Assembly (NCBI RefSeq): GCF_000241345.1
Contig: NZ_BAED01000059.1
Coordinates: forward strand, 1-64,000
Reading direction: 5' to 3'
Source of the DNA: Gordonia amarae NBRC 15530
GTDB lineage: Bacteria > Actinomycetota > Actinomycetes > Mycobacteriales > Mycobacteriaceae
DNA length: 64,000 bases
The position numbers and the translations under genes are program-made. Below are positions 62,652 to 64,000 of the stretch, piece after piece; within the stretch, counting starts at the first letter, position 1, and every line of letters starts with the position of its first letter. Below the pieces are notes generated by a model, which searched no databases, had not been told where the DNA came from, and saw only the letters and a program-made list of their open reading frames with translations.

Positions 62652-62683
62652 GCTGTCAGGTCCGGAATTCCGGAACTGACAGC
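62652..62683. terminator. Bidirectional palindrome between MBL hydrolase and phosphatase genes
   Basis: GCTGTCAG and CTGACAGC flank TCCGGAATTCCGGA, a self-complementary core. It starts 6 nt after one stop codon and ends 13 nt before the other, so it can serve both convergent genes. Confidence 0.75.
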
Positions 62684-62695
62684 TAGCTTTACGGG

Positions 62696-63496
62696 TTACG
62701 GGGCGAGGGCGGACAGGACGGCGTCGTGGAGGTGACCGTTGGTGGCGACCGCATTGCCGCCGCCGGGGCCGGAGGTGCCGTCGAGGGCGGTGAACCGGCC
62801 ACCGGCCTCGCGGACGATGATGTCGAGCGGGGCGAGATCCCACAGCGAGACCTCGGGTTCGCAGGCGATGTCGACGGCACCCTCGGCGACGAGGCAGTAA
62901 CTGAAGAAGTCGCCGTAGGCGCGCACCCGCCACACCTCGTCGGTGAGGTCGAAGAACTTCTCGCGCAGGCCGCGTTCGGCCCAGCCTGAGATACTGGAGA
63001 ACGACAGCGACGACGACTCCAGATGTGCGACGCCCGACGCCGAGATGGCGTGCGCGGGCTGGTCGTCGAAGGCGACGAACGCGCCCTGGCCGGACCCGGC
63101 CCACCAGCGCCGGCGCAGCGCGGGCGCCGACACCACGCCGACGACGGGCACACCGTCGACGAGCAGCGCGATGAGGGTGGCCCACACCGGGACGCCGCGC
63201 ACGAAATTCTTGGTGCCGTCGATCGGGTCGATCACCCACTGCCGTCCCGACAGCACCGCGTCGCCCCCGAACTCCTCGCCGAGGATCTCATCGCCCGGCC
63301 GCATCGCCGCCAGCCGTTCCCGCACCAGCGCCTCGCACGCCAGGTCGGCGTCGGAGACGGGGGTGAGATCCGGTTTGTCGTCGACGCGCAGGTCGACGGC
63401 ACCAAACCGGCGCATCGTCAGCGCGTCGGCCGATTCGGCCAGCGACAGGGCGAGTTCGAGATCGTCGGCAATCGTGAAGGGATTCTCTGCAGGCAC
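62696..63496 (-). CDS. hisN: Inositol-monophosphatase-family histidinol-phosphatase
   Basis: 266-aa Mg2+-dependent phosphatase, orthologous by motif and neighbours to Rv3137, the M. tuberculosis HisN. Metal and phosphate motifs are [20 protein letters not shown] and [17 protein letters not shown]. The GTG start at 63496 is set by the family N-terminus [15 protein letters not shown]; the frame extends to 63811 without support. Whether it acts on histidinol phosphate or inositol phosphate cannot be decided from sequence. Confidence 0.89.
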   Translation of the reverse strand: MPAENPFTIADDLELALSLAESADALTMRRFGAVDLRVDDKPDLTPVSDADLACEALVRERLAAMRPGDEILGEEFGGDAVLSGRQWVIDPIDGTKNFVRGVPVWATLIALLVDGVPVVGVVSAPALRRRWWAGSGQGAFVAFDDQPAHAISASGVAHLESSSLSFSSISGWAERGLREKFFDLTDEVWRVRAYGDFFSYCLVAEGAVDIACEPEVSLWDLAPLDIIVREAGGRFTALDGTSGPGGGNAVATNGHLHDAVLSALAP

Positions 63497-63516
63497 GGGG
63501 GCCAGCGTAGCGCCGG

Positions 63517-63522
63517 TAGGCT
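63517..63522 (+). promoter_or_regulatory. -10 box of the small membrane protein gene, leaderless
   Basis: TAGGCT ends 7 nt before the ATG at 63530. Confidence 0.45.
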
Positions 63523-63529
63523 GGCGACC

Positions 63530-63895
63530 ATGCTTGAGTTCGTCTTCATCATCGTGCTCGTGGCCGTGCTCGTGATGTTGGTGATGCAGTGGCGGGGTGG
63601 ACGCGGCGGAAAGGGACTGTCGCAGGCCGCGGCCGCGCAGTACGTGCAGGGCACGTTCACAGTGACCGGTGTGTCCGAGCGGCCGGCTGAGACAGACAAG
63701 AACGGCGACAGCTACTGCACCATCTCGGGCACCATCACCGGTCCGCAGACCAACCCGACGGAGGTGTACGGGACGCTGGTCATCGGGGCGCTCGGGTCGT
63801 GGCCCCATCACGGTTCCGACATGCCGGTGATCTACAAACCGGGCAAGGCCGAGACGACGTGGCGGTTCGGGACCCTGGAGGAGCCGTCGGCGTAG
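63530..63895 (+). CDS. Small single-TM membrane protein with extracytoplasmic domain
   Basis: 121 aa, family not recognised. One N-terminal membrane segment (residues 3-21, [19 protein letters not shown]) is followed by a short Gly-rich linker and a beta-rich domain ([23 protein letters not shown]). The single Cys excludes internal disulfides. Divergent from hisN, 33 bp apart. Confidence 0.75.
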   Translation: MLEFVFIIVLVAVLVMLVMQWRGGRGGKGLSQAAAAQYVQGTFTVTGVSERPAETDKNGDSYCTISGTITGPQTNPTEVYGTLVIGALGSWPHHGSDMPVIYKPGKAETTWRFGTLEEPSA

Positions 63896-63931
63896 CCGGG
63901 CTGTGACCGCGGGGTCGTGACCGCGAGGCGG

Positions 63932-63937
63932 TACTCT
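63932..63937 (+). promoter_or_regulatory. -10 box of prfB, leaderless
   Basis: TACTCT lies 8 nt before the GTG at 63946. Confidence 0.45.
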
Positions 63938-63945
63938 GAAGAATT

Positions 63946-64000
63946 GTGCATCCCGATGTGACCGTTGATCTCGAATCGCTTGACGCGACCCTCACCACCG
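63946..64000 (+). CDS. prfB: Peptide chain release factor 2 (first 18 codons)
   Basis: GTG followed by [17 protein letters not shown], matching the start of actinobacterial RF2, which ends translation at UGA and UAA codons. The gene runs out of the window. The start is GTG, and no frameshift-site region is included. Confidence 0.75.
   Translation, partial: MHPDVTVDLESLDATLTT

Noticed and set aside
62952..63811. Upstream extension of the phosphatase gene to 63811
   Set aside because: The extra region lies opposite the divergent small membrane protein gene and its promoter, and is not like HisN sequences.

Overview
The window is about 67% G+C chromosomal DNA from an actinobacterium of the order Mycobacteriales, most likely Gordonia or a close relative (the genus is an inference). 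The order call rests on a set of marker genes: whiB1 and whiB7, lsr2, the adnA-adnB end-resection pair, mycoredoxin-1, UvrD2 with a tetracysteine linker, DUF3107, DUF3152, TIGR02569 and UPF0182 proteins. Many genes also have a TANNNT -10 box only 6-8 nt before the start codon, the leaderless layout common in this order. No phage, insertion sequence or CRISPR array is present. As remembered, gene order from position 1 to about 45.8 kb follows M. tuberculosis Rv3220c down to Rv3193c, with two accessory insertions.

Layout. 1-13 kb: pdtaS (cut by the left edge), whiB1, a lipid kinase, a membrane protein, parA-like ATPase, a secreted propeller protein, DEAD-box helicase rhlE, a MiaE-like ferritin-fold protein, DUF3107, a TetR regulator, a DUF3152 protein and moeZ. 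13-21 kb: a TIGR02569 protein, then a nitrite-assimilation cluster (narK, nirB, nirD, a HemD-winged-helix fusion and a sirohydrochlorin chelatase) that combines uptake, reduction and siroheme supply and sits inside otherwise conserved synteny. 21-34 kb: DNA repair and redox genes (alkyltransferase-like protein, lipV-like hydrolase, adnA-adnB, K+ channel, nudC, mrx1, uvrD2). 34-37 kb: whiB7 behind a long attenuator-type leader, then a methyltransferase plus polysaccharide-deacetylase pair with a putative iron box (second insertion). 37-46 kb: ABC1 kinase, TOMM-type zinc protein, DUF2342 protein, PDZ-Lon protease, PPA1309 protein, UPF0182 protein, a small membrane protein and initiator tRNA. 46.6-64 kb: methyltransferase, lsr2, fadB-fadA, a P-type ATPase, a low-GC patch with a probably frameshifted ORFan, HxlR regulator with divergent methyltransferase, prpE, fadE24-fadE23, MBL hydrolase, hisN-like phosphatase, a small membrane protein and the first codons of prfB.

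The most unusual signal is a 111-112 bp stem-structured repeat present four times (2235, 2488, 9740, 41899). Its two outer helices change sequence between copies while staying paired. Three copies abut or encode the stop codon of the neighbouring convergent or downstream gene. Also notable are the whiB7 leader (WhiB7-type promoter, 122-codon upstream ORF, intrinsic terminator), a 52-bp out-of-frame duplication at the adnA-adnB junction, and an iron-box-like site before the methyltransferase-deacetylase pair.
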